This document shows positions 1-9,503 of a stretch of DNA of 64,000 nt, one piece after another. The notes beneath the pieces are model-generated. The model had not been told where the DNA came from and made no database searches. It worked only from the letters and a program-made list of their open reading frames with translations. Each line of letters opens with the position of its first letter. Within the stretch, counting starts at the first letter, position 1. Source of the DNA: Isosphaeraceae bacterium (GTDB lineage: Bacteria; Planctomycetota; Planctomycetia; Isosphaerales; Isosphaeraceae); the NCBI GenBank assembly GCA_026004735.1, contig BPJS01000001.1, positions 3,049,641 through 3,113,640 on the forward strand, given 5' to 3'. The translations under genes and the position numbers were made by a program.

Positions 1-2
1 TC

Positions 3-680
3 ATGGGCCGTGGCCTCGTCGAGCCTGTCGACGACTTCCGCGACTCCAACCCCCCCTCCCACCCCGAACTCCTCGAAGCCCTCACCGACCAGCTCATCGC
101 CCACCGCTTCCAGCTCCGACCTCTCGTCCGCCTGATCCTCACCTCCGAAACCTACCGCCGCGACACCGACCCCACCGCCCCCGCCGACGACCCATCCTTC
201 GCCCAGGCCCGCGTCAAACTCCTCCCCGCCGAGGTCCTCCGCGACGCGATCAGCCAGGTCCTCGACGTCCCCGACTCCTTCCGCGACGCCCCCCGACCCA
301 CCCGCGCCACCCAATTGCCCGGCGTCCGCCACCGCGACGACTTCCTCAAAGCCTTCGGCAAGCCCGACCGCCTGCTCACCTGCGAATGCGAACGCGCTGA
401 GTCCGTCACCCTCGCCCAGGCCTTCCAGCTCATCAATGGCTCGGCCATCCGCTCCAAACTCGAGGCCGACAACAACCGCATCAGCCGCCTGCTCGCCTCC
501 GACCTGTCCGACCAGGCCATCCTCGACGAACTTTATCTCGCCGCCCTGACCCGCTTCCCCACCGACGCCGAACGCGCCGGCTTGCTCGAACACCTCCGCA
601 CCAGCCCCCACCGCCGCCAGGCCTGGGAAGACATCACCTGGGCCTTGATCAACAGCAAGGAGTTCCTCCTCCGCCACTAG
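3..680 (+). CDS. DUF1553 (PSD1-type) protein, C-terminal part
   Basis: This is the C-terminal end of a DUF1549/DUF1553 planctomycete secreted protein; the gene runs off the left edge. The first visible residues (MGRGLVEPVDDFRDSN) are an internal conserved block of DUF1553, so the ATG at position 3 is not the true start. Further family-typical blocks are the LILTSETYRR stretch near residue 45, the LPAEVLRDAISQVLDV stretch near residue 75 and the LINGSAIRSKL stretch near residue 143. The family is found almost only in Planctomycetes and is usually encoded just before a DUF1501 gene, as here. Some relatives carry a cytochrome-c-like domain at the N-terminus, outside the window. The biochemical role is not established; a role in degrading complex polysaccharides has been proposed for the pair. 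Confidence 0.9.
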   Translation: MGRGLVEPVDDFRDSNPPSHPELLEALTDQLIAHRFQLRPLVRLILTSETYRRDTDPTAPADDPSFAQARVKLLPAEVLRDAISQVLDVPDSFRDAPRPTRATQLPGVRHRDDFLKAFGKPDRLLTCECERAESVTLAQAFQLINGSAIRSKLEADNNRISRLLASDLSDQAILDELYLAALTRFPTDAERAGLLEHLRTSPHRRQAWEDITWALINSKEFLLRH

Positions 681-917
681 CCCGCCCTCCCTCACCGCCG
701 CACTCCACAGCCGCCCATCAACCAGACCCCCGCCGACCCAGCCAACCCGCCCCTTCCTCCCAAACCCCCGGTCTTGCGCCCTTCGTGTCCACGCCGGCTT
801 TTCCTTTTGACAGGCCCATGCCTAGCTCGAAAATAAACCCAAGCCCCGTCGGCCGCCCCGCGCCTCGAACCGCGGGCCGCCACGCTTCGAGTCTCCTCTC
901 TCTCCCGGGGTGCCGCC

Positions 918-2300
918 ATGTTCTCCGCCTGCCCTGAGCTTCGTCGCACCTGGTCGCGCCGCTCCCTGCTGCGGGTCGGTGCCGCCGGCTTTGCCGGACT
1001 GAACCTGACGGACCTGCTCCGCGCGGCCCCCACCTCAACCCCCCGCGCCCGCCACGTCATCTTCCTCCACCAGTGGGGCGGGCCCAGCCATCTCGACACC
1101 TTCGACCTCAAGCCCCACGCCCCCGACGGAATCCGCGGCTCATTTTCCCCCATCGCCACCAGCACCCCCGGCATCATCGTCACCGAACATCTGCCCCGCT
1201 GGTCCGGCCTGATGCATCGCTTCGCCCAGATCCGCTCGCTTCACCACACGATGAAAAATCACAACTCGGCCGGATACTACAGCCTCACCGGCCATGCCCC
1301 GCCGCTCGACGACCAGCGGCTCCGCGATAGCCTCGAACTCCACCCCGCCTACGGCTCCGTCGTCGCCCGGCTCCGGCCCGTCGACGACCCGGCCATCCCC
1401 TCCTTCGTCAGCTTCCCCCACGTCATCCGCGACGGCAGCATCACCCCCGGTCAGCACGCCAGCTTCCTCGGCAAACCCTTCGACCCGTTCTTCGTCGGCG
1501 CCGACCCGAACGACCCCGCCTTCCGCCTTCCCGAGCTGAGCTTGCCCGCCTCGCTGCCCCTCGAACGCCTCGACGACCGCCGCTCGCTGCTCCGGCTGAT
1601 CGATACCCAAGCCGCCCGCCTCGAACCCGACCCCACCGCCCAGGGCCTCGACGCCTTCTACCACCGCGCTGTCTCGATGCTCGCCTCGCCCCAGGTCAAA
1701 ACCGCCTTCGACCTCTCCCGCGAAGACCCCAAACTCCGCGACGACTACGGCCGCACCACCTACGGCCAAAGCTGCCTCCTGGCCCGCCGCTTGATCGAGG
1801 CCGGCGTCCGCTTCGTCACCGTCTACTTCTCCGACACCATCGGCAACGGCCAGCAAATGTCCGGCGGCTGGGACACCCACGGCAACAACTTCAACGACCT
1901 CAAAAACCGCCTCCTGCCCATCACCGATCAGACCGTCCCCACCCTGATTGAGGACCTCGCCGCCCGCGGCCTGCTTGACGAAACCCTCGTCCTCTGGATG
2001 GGCGAATTCGGCCGCAGCCCCCGGATCACCAACACCCAGCAGTTCGGCCCCGACGGCCGCGACCACTGGCCCCAATGCTACACCGCCCTACTCGCCGGCG
2101 GCGGCATCCGCGGCGGCGCCATCCACGGCTCCAGCGACAAAATCGGCGCCTATCCGGCCACCGACCCCACCCGCCCCGACGACCTCGCCGCCACCCTGTT
2201 CTGGGCCCTCGGCATCGACCCGGCCACCGAAGTCCACGACACCCTCAATCGACCTCTCCCCATCGCCGCAGGCCAGCCCCTGACCCACCTCTTCGGCTGA
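918..2300 (+). CDS. DUF1501 secreted protein
   Basis: A 460-residue DUF1501 protein, a sulfatase-like alkaline-phosphatase-fold family abundant in Planctomycetes. The N-terminus has a twin-arginine-like signal (TWSRRSLLRVGAAGFAG, residues 11-27), suggesting Tat export. Family blocks include HVIFLHQWGGPSHLDTFD from about residue 46, GGWDTHGNN near residue 315, and LWMGEFGRSPRI followed by GRDHWP near residues 360-385. It lies 237 bp after the DUF1553 gene on the same strand, the standard arrangement of this pair, so the two probably form one transcription unit. The coding strand is C-rich here, matching the local plus-strand bias. The family assignment is firm; substrate and reaction are unknown. 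Confidence 0.95.
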   Translation: MFSACPELRRTWSRRSLLRVGAAGFAGLNLTDLLRAAPTSTPRARHVIFLHQWGGPSHLDTFDLKPHAPDGIRGSFSPIATSTPGIIVTEHLPRWSGLMHRFAQIRSLHHTMKNHNSAGYYSLTGHAPPLDDQRLRDSLELHPAYGSVVARLRPVDDPAIPSFVSFPHVIRDGSITPGQHASFLGKPFDPFFVGADPNDPAFRLPELSLPASLPLERLDDRRSLLRLIDTQAARLEPDPTAQGLDAFYHRAVSMLASPQVKTAFDLSREDPKLRDDYGRTTYGQSCLLARRLIEAGVRFVTVYFSDTIGNGQQMSGGWDTHGNNFNDLKNRLLPITDQTVPTLIEDLAARGLLDETLVLWMGEFGRSPRITNTQQFGPDGRDHWPQCYTALLAGGGIRGGAIHGSSDKIGAYPATDPTRPDDLAATLFWALGIDPATEVHDTLNRPLPIAAGQPLTHLFG

Positions 2301-2491
2301 GCCGCCCTCCCCCCCCACGCTCCGGAAAACCCATCCCCCCCTCGGCCACGCGTCCCCCACCTGCCCCACACACCCGGTTTTCCCCGCTCGGACGGCCCGC
2401 GACCGGCGGTCACGCCGGGCCACCACGACCCCGCGCCGCACCCCCGCAACCACCGGCTCCCCCTCTTTGGAGACCCCTAGACCGACTCACG

Positions 2492-2511
2492 CCGCCGGCA
2501 AGCACCGGCGG
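2492..2511. terminator. hairpin between convergent genes
   Basis: A perfect 7-bp stem (CCGCCGG / CCGGCGG) with a 6-nt loop lies in the 291-bp gap between the convergent DUF1501 and pyrophosphatase genes. There is no T-tract, so it could only be a weak or factor-assisted terminator. The rest of the gap (2301-2591) shows nothing else. Confidence 0.3.
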
Positions 2512-2591
2512 GGCCTACGCGCCGAGTGCTTACCCCGCGCAGACCCCGCCTGCCAAGCCATCCGGGAACGATCGGTCCAGCCCCGCCCCGA

Positions 2592-5450
2592 TCAGGACGC
2601 GCCGACCTCCTCGAGCGCCTGATCGGCCACGCCTGCCAGCTCGGCCTCCATCTCGCGCATCTCCTTGGACTCGGTCTTGCTCCGGTAGACTGCCCAGGCA
2701 ATCCCGCCCACGCAGGCCAACCCGAGCACCCACAGAATCCAGGAGTTGCCCGACCGCTCGACAGCCAGGATCGCGCCAATGGCCAGCAGCGCGACCATAT
2801 TCATCACCTTGATCAGCGGATTGAGCGCCGGGCCAGCCGTGTCCTTGAGCGGATCACCGACCGTATCACCCGTCACCGCCGCCTTGTGCTTCTCCGATCC
2901 TTTGCCGGTCGTCGCCGTCCGCGGCTCGTCCTCGATCGCCTTCTTGGCGTTATCCCACGCGCCGCCGGCGTTGGCCATGAACACCGCCAGCAACTGCCCG
3001 ACAATGATCATCCCCGCCAGATAGCCGCCCAGCGCCTGCGCGCCGAACCAGCTCCCCACCAGAATCGGCATCAAGATCGCCAACAGCGCCGGGCCGATCA
3101 ACTCCCGCTGAGCGGCCGCCGTGCAGATATTCACCACCCGCCCATAGTCGGGCTTCTTCGTCCCCGCCCAGATCTCCTTGTCCCGGAACTGGACCCGGCA
3201 CTCCTTGACAATCAGAAACGCCGCCCGGCCCACCGCCCGAATCAGCATCGAGCTGAACAAAAACGGCACCACACCACCAATCAGCGCCCCGATAAACACC
3301 ATCGGCTGCGCCACCGACAACCGGCCCGCCTCCGTCAAATACTGCGTGATCGTCATCTGATCGATCTTGTCCTCGCTCCCCACCGCGATCACCGCGATGA
3401 AGCTCGCGAACAGACTCACCGCCGCAATCACCGCCGAGCCAATCGCAATCCCCTTGGTCTCGGCCTTAGTCGTGTTGCCCACCGCGTCCAAATCGGCCAG
3501 AATCTGCCGCGCCCGCCGGTGGTTCTCCTCGCCCATCTCGGCCGGATCATAACCCATCTCGCCAATCCCATTGGCGTTGTCGGCCACCGGCCCAAACACG
3601 TCCATGCTGATCGTGTTGCCCGTCAGCGTCAGCATCCCAATCCCGCACATCGCCACCCCATAGGCGATGAAAATCGGACTGGTGCCCCAGTAAATCAACA
3701 CCGATAGCAAAATCGCGCCGGCGATCACCAGCGTCGCCACCACCGCGCTCTCATACCCGACCGCAAAGCCCTGAATGATATTCGTCGCATGCCCCGTCTG
3801 GCACGCCTTGGCCAGGCTCTTGACCGGCGGATACTGGGTGTGCGTGTAGTAGCTCGTCACCTTGTTGAGCGCAATGGCCAGCAAGATCCCGATCAGGCAG
3901 GTCCACGCCGGCCGCATGTCCAGCCCAAATCCCGACCCCACAATCAACGTCGCCCACGCCGGCTGACTCCCCAAAATCGGCCGGTCCTTGGGCCACGTCG
4001 AGACCCATTCCCGCGGGCTTTGACCCGTCGCGCCCGCCCGAAACGCCTCCGCCAACAACGCCGATTCCGCATTCGCCTCCGGATGCTCCACCCGGTAGGT
4101 CGCCTCAAAATCGCTCAATCCCAGCCGAATCTGCTCCTCGCTCAACGCGCCCGGCTCGGTCTGGTTCCGCTCCCGCGCCGCGGTCCGAACCTCGGTCAAC
4201 TCGTCCCGACCTCGCTCAAACGCCGCATACGCCGCCTGAAACTCCGGCGTCGTCGCATACCCGCCCAGCGCCTGCGGATACTGCCGCACATAGTCATCAT
4301 TGAAGTGCAGGTAAATCAGCCCCAACAACATGAATCCAACCGTCGAAATGATCGACCCCAACACAAACCCCCGGTGCACCGAATGCAGCGCCTCATCACT
4401 CGTCGCGTTCGGACCCGCCTTCACGCTATACGTGCTGATGATCGACCCCAACACCCCAATCGCCCGCACCAGCAGCGGGAAGATGACGCCCTTGTGGCCA
4501 AAGCTCGCGTAACCCAAAATCATCGCCGCAACGATCGTCACCTCGTAACTCTCGAAGATATCGGCCGCCATCCCCGCACAGTCGCCCACGTTGTCGCCCA
4601 CATTGTCGGCAATCGTCGCCGCATTCCGGGGGTCGTCCTCCGGAACGTTCGCCTCCACCTTGCCCACCAGGTCGGCGCCCACGTCCGCCGCCTTGGTGTA
4701 GATCCCGCCGCCAACCCGCATGAACAACGCCAGCAGCGTCCCGCCAAACCCAAACCCCAGCAAGACCTCGTACGCCCGCTCGCCGTAGACCATGAAGATC
4801 AGCGTGCCGCCCAGCAGCCCCAGGCCGTCGGTCAGCATCCCGGTGATCGTTCCCGTCCGATAGCCAAGCTGCAAGGCCGTGCCGTAGCTGGTCCGTGCGG
4901 CCGCCGCGACCCGCAGGTTCCCCCGCACCGCCAGCCGCATCCCCACAAAGCCCACGAGCCACGAAAACGTCGCCCCCATGAAAAACGCCGCCGCCCGACC
5001 CAACGCCACCTGCTGAATCGACTGCGCCGTGAAATACAAAATCGCCGTAATCAAAAACACCAGCAGAATGATCGCCCGAAACTGCTGACCCAGATACGCG
5101 TTCGCCCCCTGCCGGATCGCCGACGCCACCTCCTGCATCCGCGGCGTGCCCTGATCCGCCCCAGAAATCTGCGCCACCAAAAATCCGGCGTACAACAGAC
5201 CCAAAATCGCCACGCCCAGCGTCGCAAACAGCCCCACCCGCTCCCAAATGCCATAACCCGGATCATTCAAAAACTCGAAATACTGGAACGATCCCCCATG
5301 GCCCTCGCTGCTTGTCCCCTCGGCGACCGCGGCGACCCCCAGCTCCGCTCCCTCCTGACCACCCCCTTCTTGCGACCACGCCATCCCGGGCAGACTCATC
5401 ACCACCCAGAGAGCGGCTCCCAGCACGGCCCCACTTCGCCAGCGTCCCAT
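2592..5450 (-). CDS. hppA: K+-independent H+-translocating pyrophosphatase
   Basis: A membrane-bound pyrophosphatase of 952 residues that couples PPi hydrolysis to proton export across the inner membrane. The start at 5450 is chosen because GGGGAGGA lies at SD distance and the protein then begins with a hydrophobic signal (residues 8-25). The family signature GGGIYTKAADVGADLVGKVE starts at residue 247, and DNVGDNVGDCAGMAADIFES is at 282-301. The GNTTK motif at 658-662 has Lys where K+-dependent enzymes have Ala, so this should be the K+-independent, proton-pumping class. It is longer than usual (about 670-800 residues): roughly 110 extra, mostly hydrophilic residues lie at 395-505, between membrane segments. 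It appears to be a single-gene unit. Confidence 0.95.
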   Translation of the reverse strand: MGRWRSGAVLGAALWVVMSLPGMAWSQEGGGQEGAELGVAAVAEGTSSEGHGGSFQYFEFLNDPGYGIWERVGLFATLGVAILGLLYAGFLVAQISGADQGTPRMQEVASAIRQGANAYLGQQFRAIILLVFLITAILYFTAQSIQQVALGRAAAFFMGATFSWLVGFVGMRLAVRGNLRVAAAARTSYGTALQLGYRTGTITGMLTDGLGLLGGTLIFMVYGERAYEVLLGFGFGGTLLALFMRVGGGIYTKAADVGADLVGKVEANVPEDDPRNAATIADNVGDNVGDCAGMAADIFESYEVTIVAAMILGYASFGHKGVIFPLLVRAIGVLGSIISTYSVKAGPNATSDEALHSVHRGFVLGSIISTVGFMLLGLIYLHFNDDYVRQYPQALGGYATTPEFQAAYAAFERGRDELTEVRTAARERNQTEPGALSEEQIRLGLSDFEATYRVEHPEANAESALLAEAFRAGATGQSPREWVSTWPKDRPILGSQPAWATLIVGSGFGLDMRPAWTCLIGILLAIALNKVTSYYTHTQYPPVKSLAKACQTGHATNIIQGFAVGYESAVVATLVIAGAILLSVLIYWGTSPIFIAYGVAMCGIGMLTLTGNTISMDVFGPVADNANGIGEMGYDPAEMGEENHRRARQILADLDAVGNTTKAETKGIAIGSAVIAAVSLFASFIAVIAVGSEDKIDQMTITQYLTEAGRLSVAQPMVFIGALIGGVVPFLFSSMLIRAVGRAAFLIVKECRVQFRDKEIWAGTKKPDYGRVVNICTAAAQRELIGPALLAILMPILVGSWFGAQALGGYLAGMIIVGQLLAVFMANAGGAWDNAKKAIEDEPRTATTGKGSEKHKAAVTGDTVGDPLKDTAGPALNPLIKVMNMVALLAIGAILAVERSGNSWILWVLGLACVGGIAWAVYRSKTESKEMREMEAELAGVADQALEEVGAS

Positions 5451-5802
5451 GGTCGTCAATCCTCCCCTTGCTCCAGCGCGGCCGCCTCGCAATTCCGCGG
5501 ATTCGGAGTCTCCGCGCCGCCGCGGCTCCTCACGCCAGGCTCGTCCACCAAGCGCTGTCTCAGGCTCATGGGTCGCGTAGACCAGCCGACCTATCGCGGC
5601 TCGGCCCGCCACGCGTTCATTGGCCCATTAGACACCATCCCCCCCAACCCGCGAAAGGGACTACCAAAGCCGCCCTCTCCCCGATCCCCGCCACCATCAG
5701 CACTGCCCCCCCGCTCGCCACACCCAAGTCCCGTTCCCCCACCTCCCTTGCCTTACAAGCGCCCAGCCGCCACCCCCCACCGGCTCGACCCACCCTTCGG
5801 GT

Positions 5803-6753
5803 TCACATCCCCACGGCCCGATAACTCCCGCCCGTCGCTTCCGCCAGCCGACGCAACGGCGCCCCCGCCCCCTGCCGTCCCGTCGCCCCCAGGTCGATCG
5901 TATAAAACCGCGTCGCCGTCGAACGCGCCCGCTCCGCCAGCCGATCCGCATCCCCCACCGCCAGCTCATGCCCATCGGTCACAAAGTAGATCGCCTCCGG
6001 CCCCAACTCCAACGCCGCCTCCAACACCGGCCGCGGAATCGTCCCTCCCCGCGCGTCGACCTTCTCAAGCCACTCCGCCAACCGCGCGCGATTCACCGCC
6101 GTCGGCTCCAGCCACTCCCGCTCCTTCGACCCCTCAAACCACATCAGCTCATGATTGAAAAAAATCACCGCGAACCGCGTCCCCTCCCGAAGCCGCCCCA
6201 CACTCGCCAGCAACTCCGCCTTGGCACGCTCCAGCCGCCCCCGCTCCCCCATACTTCCTGAACGATCAATCACATAAACAATAGTCTTTGCCACCTCGCC
6301 CGACTCGAAAAACATGCCGCCGCCGACCCCGCCGCCGGCTCTGCCACCGCCTCCTCCTACGCCCTGCCCATCCGCCAATTCCTCCTCCGCCGCCATTCCG
6401 TTCGGTTCAACGTCTTCAGTCTCAGTTCCAGACGCGCCCGAACCCGCCTGCCCCGATCCCCGTTCCCCTGGCTCCTGCGGCTCGTCCGCGTCCTCCTCCA
6501 GCTCGATGATCCGCGGCTCGGTCTCCGACTCCAGCTCCGCCACCACCGGACTCAGGCCCCAACCCCCGCCCCCGCCCTCCGGCTCCGCCGGACGACCCAC
6601 TAACCAACACGCCCCCAACACCACCAGATGGATCAAGACCGACCCTGCCACCGCCCGCGGATCGCCCAGCGGCGCCAGCACTCCGTCGCGCTCCCACCCC
6701 GCCACCGACTCCGGCTCCCGCCGCCTCACGTCCCCAGCTCCCTCAATCCCCAC
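5803..6753 (-). CDS. membrane-anchored von Willebrand A domain protein
   Basis: A 316-residue protein with one N-terminal membrane helix (about residues 36-54), an acidic and then Gly-rich linker (60-148), and a VWA domain starting with the MIDAS motif DRSGSM at 163-168. A later TDGHE block fits another metal-site loop. The N-terminal helix followed by a low-complexity linker resembles the layout of TonB-like proteins, but no TonB C-terminal domain is present. It is the last gene of an ExbB-ExbD-ExbD-VWA operon and overlaps the preceding ExbD gene by 11 bp, so translation is coupled. Inference: the VWA domain is a periplasmic module driven by or attached to the ExbBD motor. Confidence 0.8.
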   Translation of the reverse strand: MGIEGAGDVRRREPESVAGWERDGVLAPLGDPRAVAGSVLIHLVVLGACWLVGRPAEPEGGGGGWGLSPVVAELESETEPRIIELEEDADEPQEPGERGSGQAGSGASGTETEDVEPNGMAAEEELADGQGVGGGGGRAGGGVGGGMFFESGEVAKTIVYVIDRSGSMGERGRLERAKAELLASVGRLREGTRFAVIFFNHELMWFEGSKEREWLEPTAVNRARLAEWLEKVDARGGTIPRPVLEAALELGPEAIYFVTDGHELAVGDADRLAERARSTATRFYTIDLGATGRQGAGAPLRRLAEATGGSYRAVGM

Positions 6754-7228
6754 GACTCCGCTCCAGTCCCGCCAGCCGGACCGTCACCACACCCGCACGT
6801 CGGATCGCCCCAATCACCCGCGCCGCCTCGCCATACCGCAACCGATCGGCCGCCACCAGCCGCACCCGCACCGGCCGGCCATCCATCCATCCGACATGCC
6901 GCGCCAGCCGTCGCTCCAGCGTTTCCAGATCGGCCAGCTCCGCCCCCGCCAACGACACCCCCGCCACACCCCCCGATGAATCGGCCTCGACCCGTATTTC
7001 CAACTCCCCAACCCGCCGCCGCCCCGACCCCGCCGCCTCCCCTTGCCGCTCCGCTGCCCCGCCACCCAGCAGCAACAGATCCAGCCTCGCTTCGTTTGAG
7101 GGCATCTCATACGTGATCAGAAAAAAAATGAGCAACTGAAACGCAACGTCGAGCATCGGCGTCACCGGAAACGACGCCTCGCCGGTTCCCCCACGCCGCC
7201 ACGGCCGCTCGCGAGCCGACCGGTTCAT
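6743..7228 (-). CDS. ExbD/TolR-family biopolymer transport protein (second copy)
   Basis: A 161-residue ExbD/TolR protein: short basic cytoplasmic N-terminus, one membrane helix (about 25-42) with the conserved Asp at position 27 (TPMLDVAFQLLIFF), and a periplasmic C-terminal domain. In the family this Asp takes part in proton flow through the ExbB channel. Its start overlaps the stop of the upstream ExbD gene by 4 bp (ATGA) and its end overlaps the VWA gene. Two different ExbD genes behind one ExbB gene is a recurrent planctomycete arrangement, so a hetero-oligomeric motor is likely. Confidence 0.9.
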   Translation of the reverse strand: MNRSARERPWRRGGTGEASFPVTPMLDVAFQLLIFFLITYEMPSNEARLDLLLLGGGAAERQGEAAGSGRRRVGELEIRVEADSSGGVAGVSLAGAELADLETLERRLARHVGWMDGRPVRVRLVAADRLRYGEAARVIGAIRRAGVVTVRLAGLERSRGD

Positions 7229-7665
7229 GGCCGCTCCCGCTCGACGACCAGACTGAATCGCACAAAACCCTGCCTCTGGGCTACGGCCAACACCCGCCGC
7301 AGAGCGCCGTAGGTCGTGCCCCGATCGCCCCGGACCAGAACCAAACTAGCCTCCACCCCCGCGCCCCGCCGATTCGCTTCCTCGGCCCACCACCGCTCCG
7401 CCTCCGCCGGCTCCATCGCCACTGCCGGCTCCCCCGCCACCAGCCGCCCCTCCGCGTCGATGCCAACGACGACCGGCCTCGCTCCCTCCATCGACTCCGA
7501 CCGCGCCGCCGACACCACCGGCAGCCGGCTCACCAACCCCGCCCCCTCCAACTGCGTCCCGAAATGGACCAGCATCAGGAAAAAAACAATCAACTGCAGC
7601 ACCACATCCAACAACGGCATCAAGTTCGGCTCGATCGACTCCCTACCTCGCCGCCACGGCCGCAT
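7225..7665 (-). CDS. ExbD/TolR-family biopolymer transport protein (first copy)
   Basis: A 146-residue ExbD/TolR protein with a membrane helix preceded by PNLMPLLDVVLQL, placing the conserved Asp at residue 20. The start at 7665 is preferred because GGAGGGAAC precedes it at good spacing; in-frame starts further upstream would add a Gly-rich tail not typical of the family. It follows the ExbB-like gene by about 100 bp and overlaps the second ExbD gene by 4 bp. The periplasmic part (about residues 45-146) is only distantly similar to that of the second copy. Confidence 0.88.
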   Translation of the reverse strand: MRPWRRGRESIEPNLMPLLDVVLQLIVFFLMLVHFGTQLEGAGLVSRLPVVSAARSESMEGARPVVVGIDAEGRLVAGEPAVAMEPAEAERWWAEEANRRGAGVEASLVLVRGDRGTTYGALRRVLAVAQRQGFVRFSLVVERERP

Positions 7666-7763
7666 CGCCCGTTCCCTCCACCCCCCCCACATCCCTGACC
7701 CTCCCAGATCAAGCCCGCCCGACTCCCGCCCCGATACCCCTCGCCCCATCCCCCCGTCCTCGT

Positions 7764-8582
7764 TTACTCCTCCGGCCGCTCCCGATCCGGCAACGCCGCC
7801 CAACTCTGGCCGGCTGCACTCAACGCCGAAACCGCCAGCGGGTGCAGCGACCGAGCCCCCGGCCCAAACCGCTCCACCAACCCCTCCGCCACCACCTGTA
7901 CCTCGAGAGCCAGCTTGCTGATCCGATTCCGAAACACCGCATGAAACGCAATCGCCGGCACCGCCACCGCGATTCCCTCCAACGTCGCAATCAACGCCGT
8001 CGCGATCCCACCGGCGAGCTCCCCGGTCTGCGGCGTCGCCGCCGATCGGGCGATCACGCCAAAACTCATAATCATCCCATAGACCGTCCCCAACAAACCC
8101 AACATCGGCCCGAGCGTCGCCACCGTTGCCAGATAGCTCGCCCGATGCTCCATCTCCAGCGTCACCTGCTCGTTGGCCAGTTCCATCGCGCGCTGCACGG
8201 CCGCCCGCCCGCCCCCAAGCTGACGCACTCCCGCCCCCAAAACCCGGCCCAGATGCGACCGGTCCGCGATCACAAGTTCATACGCCTGCGCATACCGCCG
8301 CCGCTCCAGCCAGTCCTCCAACCGCCGAACCAACGCGTCCGGGACCGCCTCCGACCGCCGATACCGCCGAAACATCCAGACCACCAGCGCCACCAAATAG
8401 ACCGACAACCCCAAAATCACCAGCCCAATCACCTGACGCACCAGCCAGATCTGCACCGGCTCACCCCGGCTGGCCACCGCCTCCGCTCCCTGGGCCAGCG
8501 CCGCCCGGGCTCCCTGGCTCAACACCACCCCCCAGACCACGATCCAGCCACACCGCGCCACGCCGCCCCTCCGTGCCTGCAT
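7764..8582 (-). CDS. MotA/TolQ/ExbB proton channel family protein
   Basis: A 272-residue ExbB/TolQ-type protein, first gene of the ExbB-ExbD-ExbD-VWA operon. The start at 8582 gives a signal-peptide-like N-terminus (about residues 9-27), an extension common in planctomycete ExbB proteins. A first membrane segment (near residues 45-65) is followed by a cytoplasmic region and then the conserved proton-channel part (ATVATLGPMLGLLGTVYGMI, near 165-185, then ELAGGIATALIATLEGIAVAVPAI). With the ExbD proteins it should form a proton-motive-force-driven inner-membrane motor. There is no TonB or TolA gene nearby; the VWA protein occupies that place. Confidence 0.9.
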   Translation of the reverse strand: MQARRGGVARCGWIVVWGVVLSQGARAALAQGAEAVASRGEPVQIWLVRQVIGLVILGLSVYLVALVVWMFRRYRRSEAVPDALVRRLEDWLERRRYAQAYELVIADRSHLGRVLGAGVRQLGGGRAAVQRAMELANEQVTLEMEHRASYLATVATLGPMLGLLGTVYGMIMSFGVIARSAATPQTGELAGGIATALIATLEGIAVAVPAIAFHAVFRNRISKLALEVQVVAEGLVERFGPGARSLHPLAVSALSAAGQSWAALPDRERPEE

Positions 8583-8771
8583 GGGCCGACCTTCACGACA
8601 ACCGACGACGTTAGCCCAACCGCCACAGCTTCGGCAATCTGCCGCCTCGTCAGCCTCTCGGTTGAGACCCACGCCCAGGCCTCAGCCCCAAAACGGCCCC
8701 GACTCCGCCCGCCCGACTCCCCCGAACACCCCGCCGCCCCGCCCCGCAACGCCGGGCCTTCGCCTTCCCCC

Positions 8772-9494
8772 TCAGCCCGCACCGTTGAGATGAAAATCCA
8801 GCACGAGCGGCAGATGGTCGCTCGCCTCCCGCGCTAGCTTGGTGTGCACCAGCCGCACATGGCGGACGTCGATGGCCGTGCAGGCAAACGCCTTGTCCAA
8901 CGCCGCCACCGGTAGATACGCCGGAAACGAGCGAAACCGCGACGGCGGCGCCGTCACCTGCCGGAACCCATACGCCCGAAACGCCGCACGCGCCAGCGTA
9001 TTCCTCCAGTCATTGAAATCCCCCGCGATCACCGTCGGAAGCCCATCCCCACGCCGGAACAACTCATGCCGGAGCAGATGCTCGACCTGCCAGTGCCGCT
9101 CCCGCTCGGCCAGCCCCAGGTGCCAGTTCACCAGCCGCAGCAACCCCTCCGGCGTCTCGATCACCGCCACCTGCGCGCCCCGTTGCTTCCGCCACTTCAT
9201 CCGGAGCGAAAGCTGGTGCCGCTCCCGAATCGGCCACCGCGAAACCAGCAGATTCCCGTATCCCCCCTGCTTCAGCTTGACGTTGAGCTGATAGCAGTGT
9301 TCCTCGAACCGAAACGCCCGACACAATTCCCGCGGCTGGTCGTCGTGACGCGACCGCGCCACATGCCGATCCACCTCCTGCAAGCAGATCAGATCCGGAT
9401 TCTCTCCCTCAATCACTTCGACAATCCGCTCCAGCCGATAGCGCCGATCCCGCCCCCCAATCCCCTTGTGAATGTTGTAGCTCAGCAGACGCAT
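8772..9494 (-). CDS. endonuclease/exonuclease/phosphatase family protein
   Basis: A 240-residue EEP-fold metal-dependent hydrolase with all core motifs visible: Asn7 (SYNIHKG), Glu40 (CLQEVD), His125 (NWHLG), GDFND at 158-162, Asp200 (ALDKAF) and the terminal SDH at 225-227. The compact size and the YNIHKG opening resemble bacterial EEP enzymes that are often linked to cardiolipin synthase or phospholipid metabolism, but no such partner is adjacent. There is no signal peptide, so it is probably cytoplasmic. The gene ends 10 bp downstream of the next minus-strand gene's stop, so the two may be co-transcribed. The substrate (nucleic acid, phosphoinositide or other phosphodiester) cannot be read from sequence. 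Confidence 0.85.
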   Translation of the reverse strand: MRLLSYNIHKGIGGRDRRYRLERIVEVIEGENPDLICLQEVDRHVARSRHDDQPRELCRAFRFEEHCYQLNVKLKQGGYGNLLVSRWPIRERHQLSLRMKWRKQRGAQVAVIETPEGLLRLVNWHLGLAERERHWQVEHLLRHELFRRGDGLPTVIAGDFNDWRNTLARAAFRAYGFRQVTAPPSRFRSFPAYLPVAALDKAFACTAIDVRHVRLVHTKLAREASDHLPLVLDFHLNGAG

Positions 9495-9503
9495 GGCTCT
9501 TCG

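Noticed and set aside
1140..2075. Long minus-strand frames rich in Gly/Ala/Glu (for example opposite DUF1501 and the genes at 10-12 kb)
   Set aside because: They are antisense shadows caused by the extreme GC content; composition lacks real protein features.
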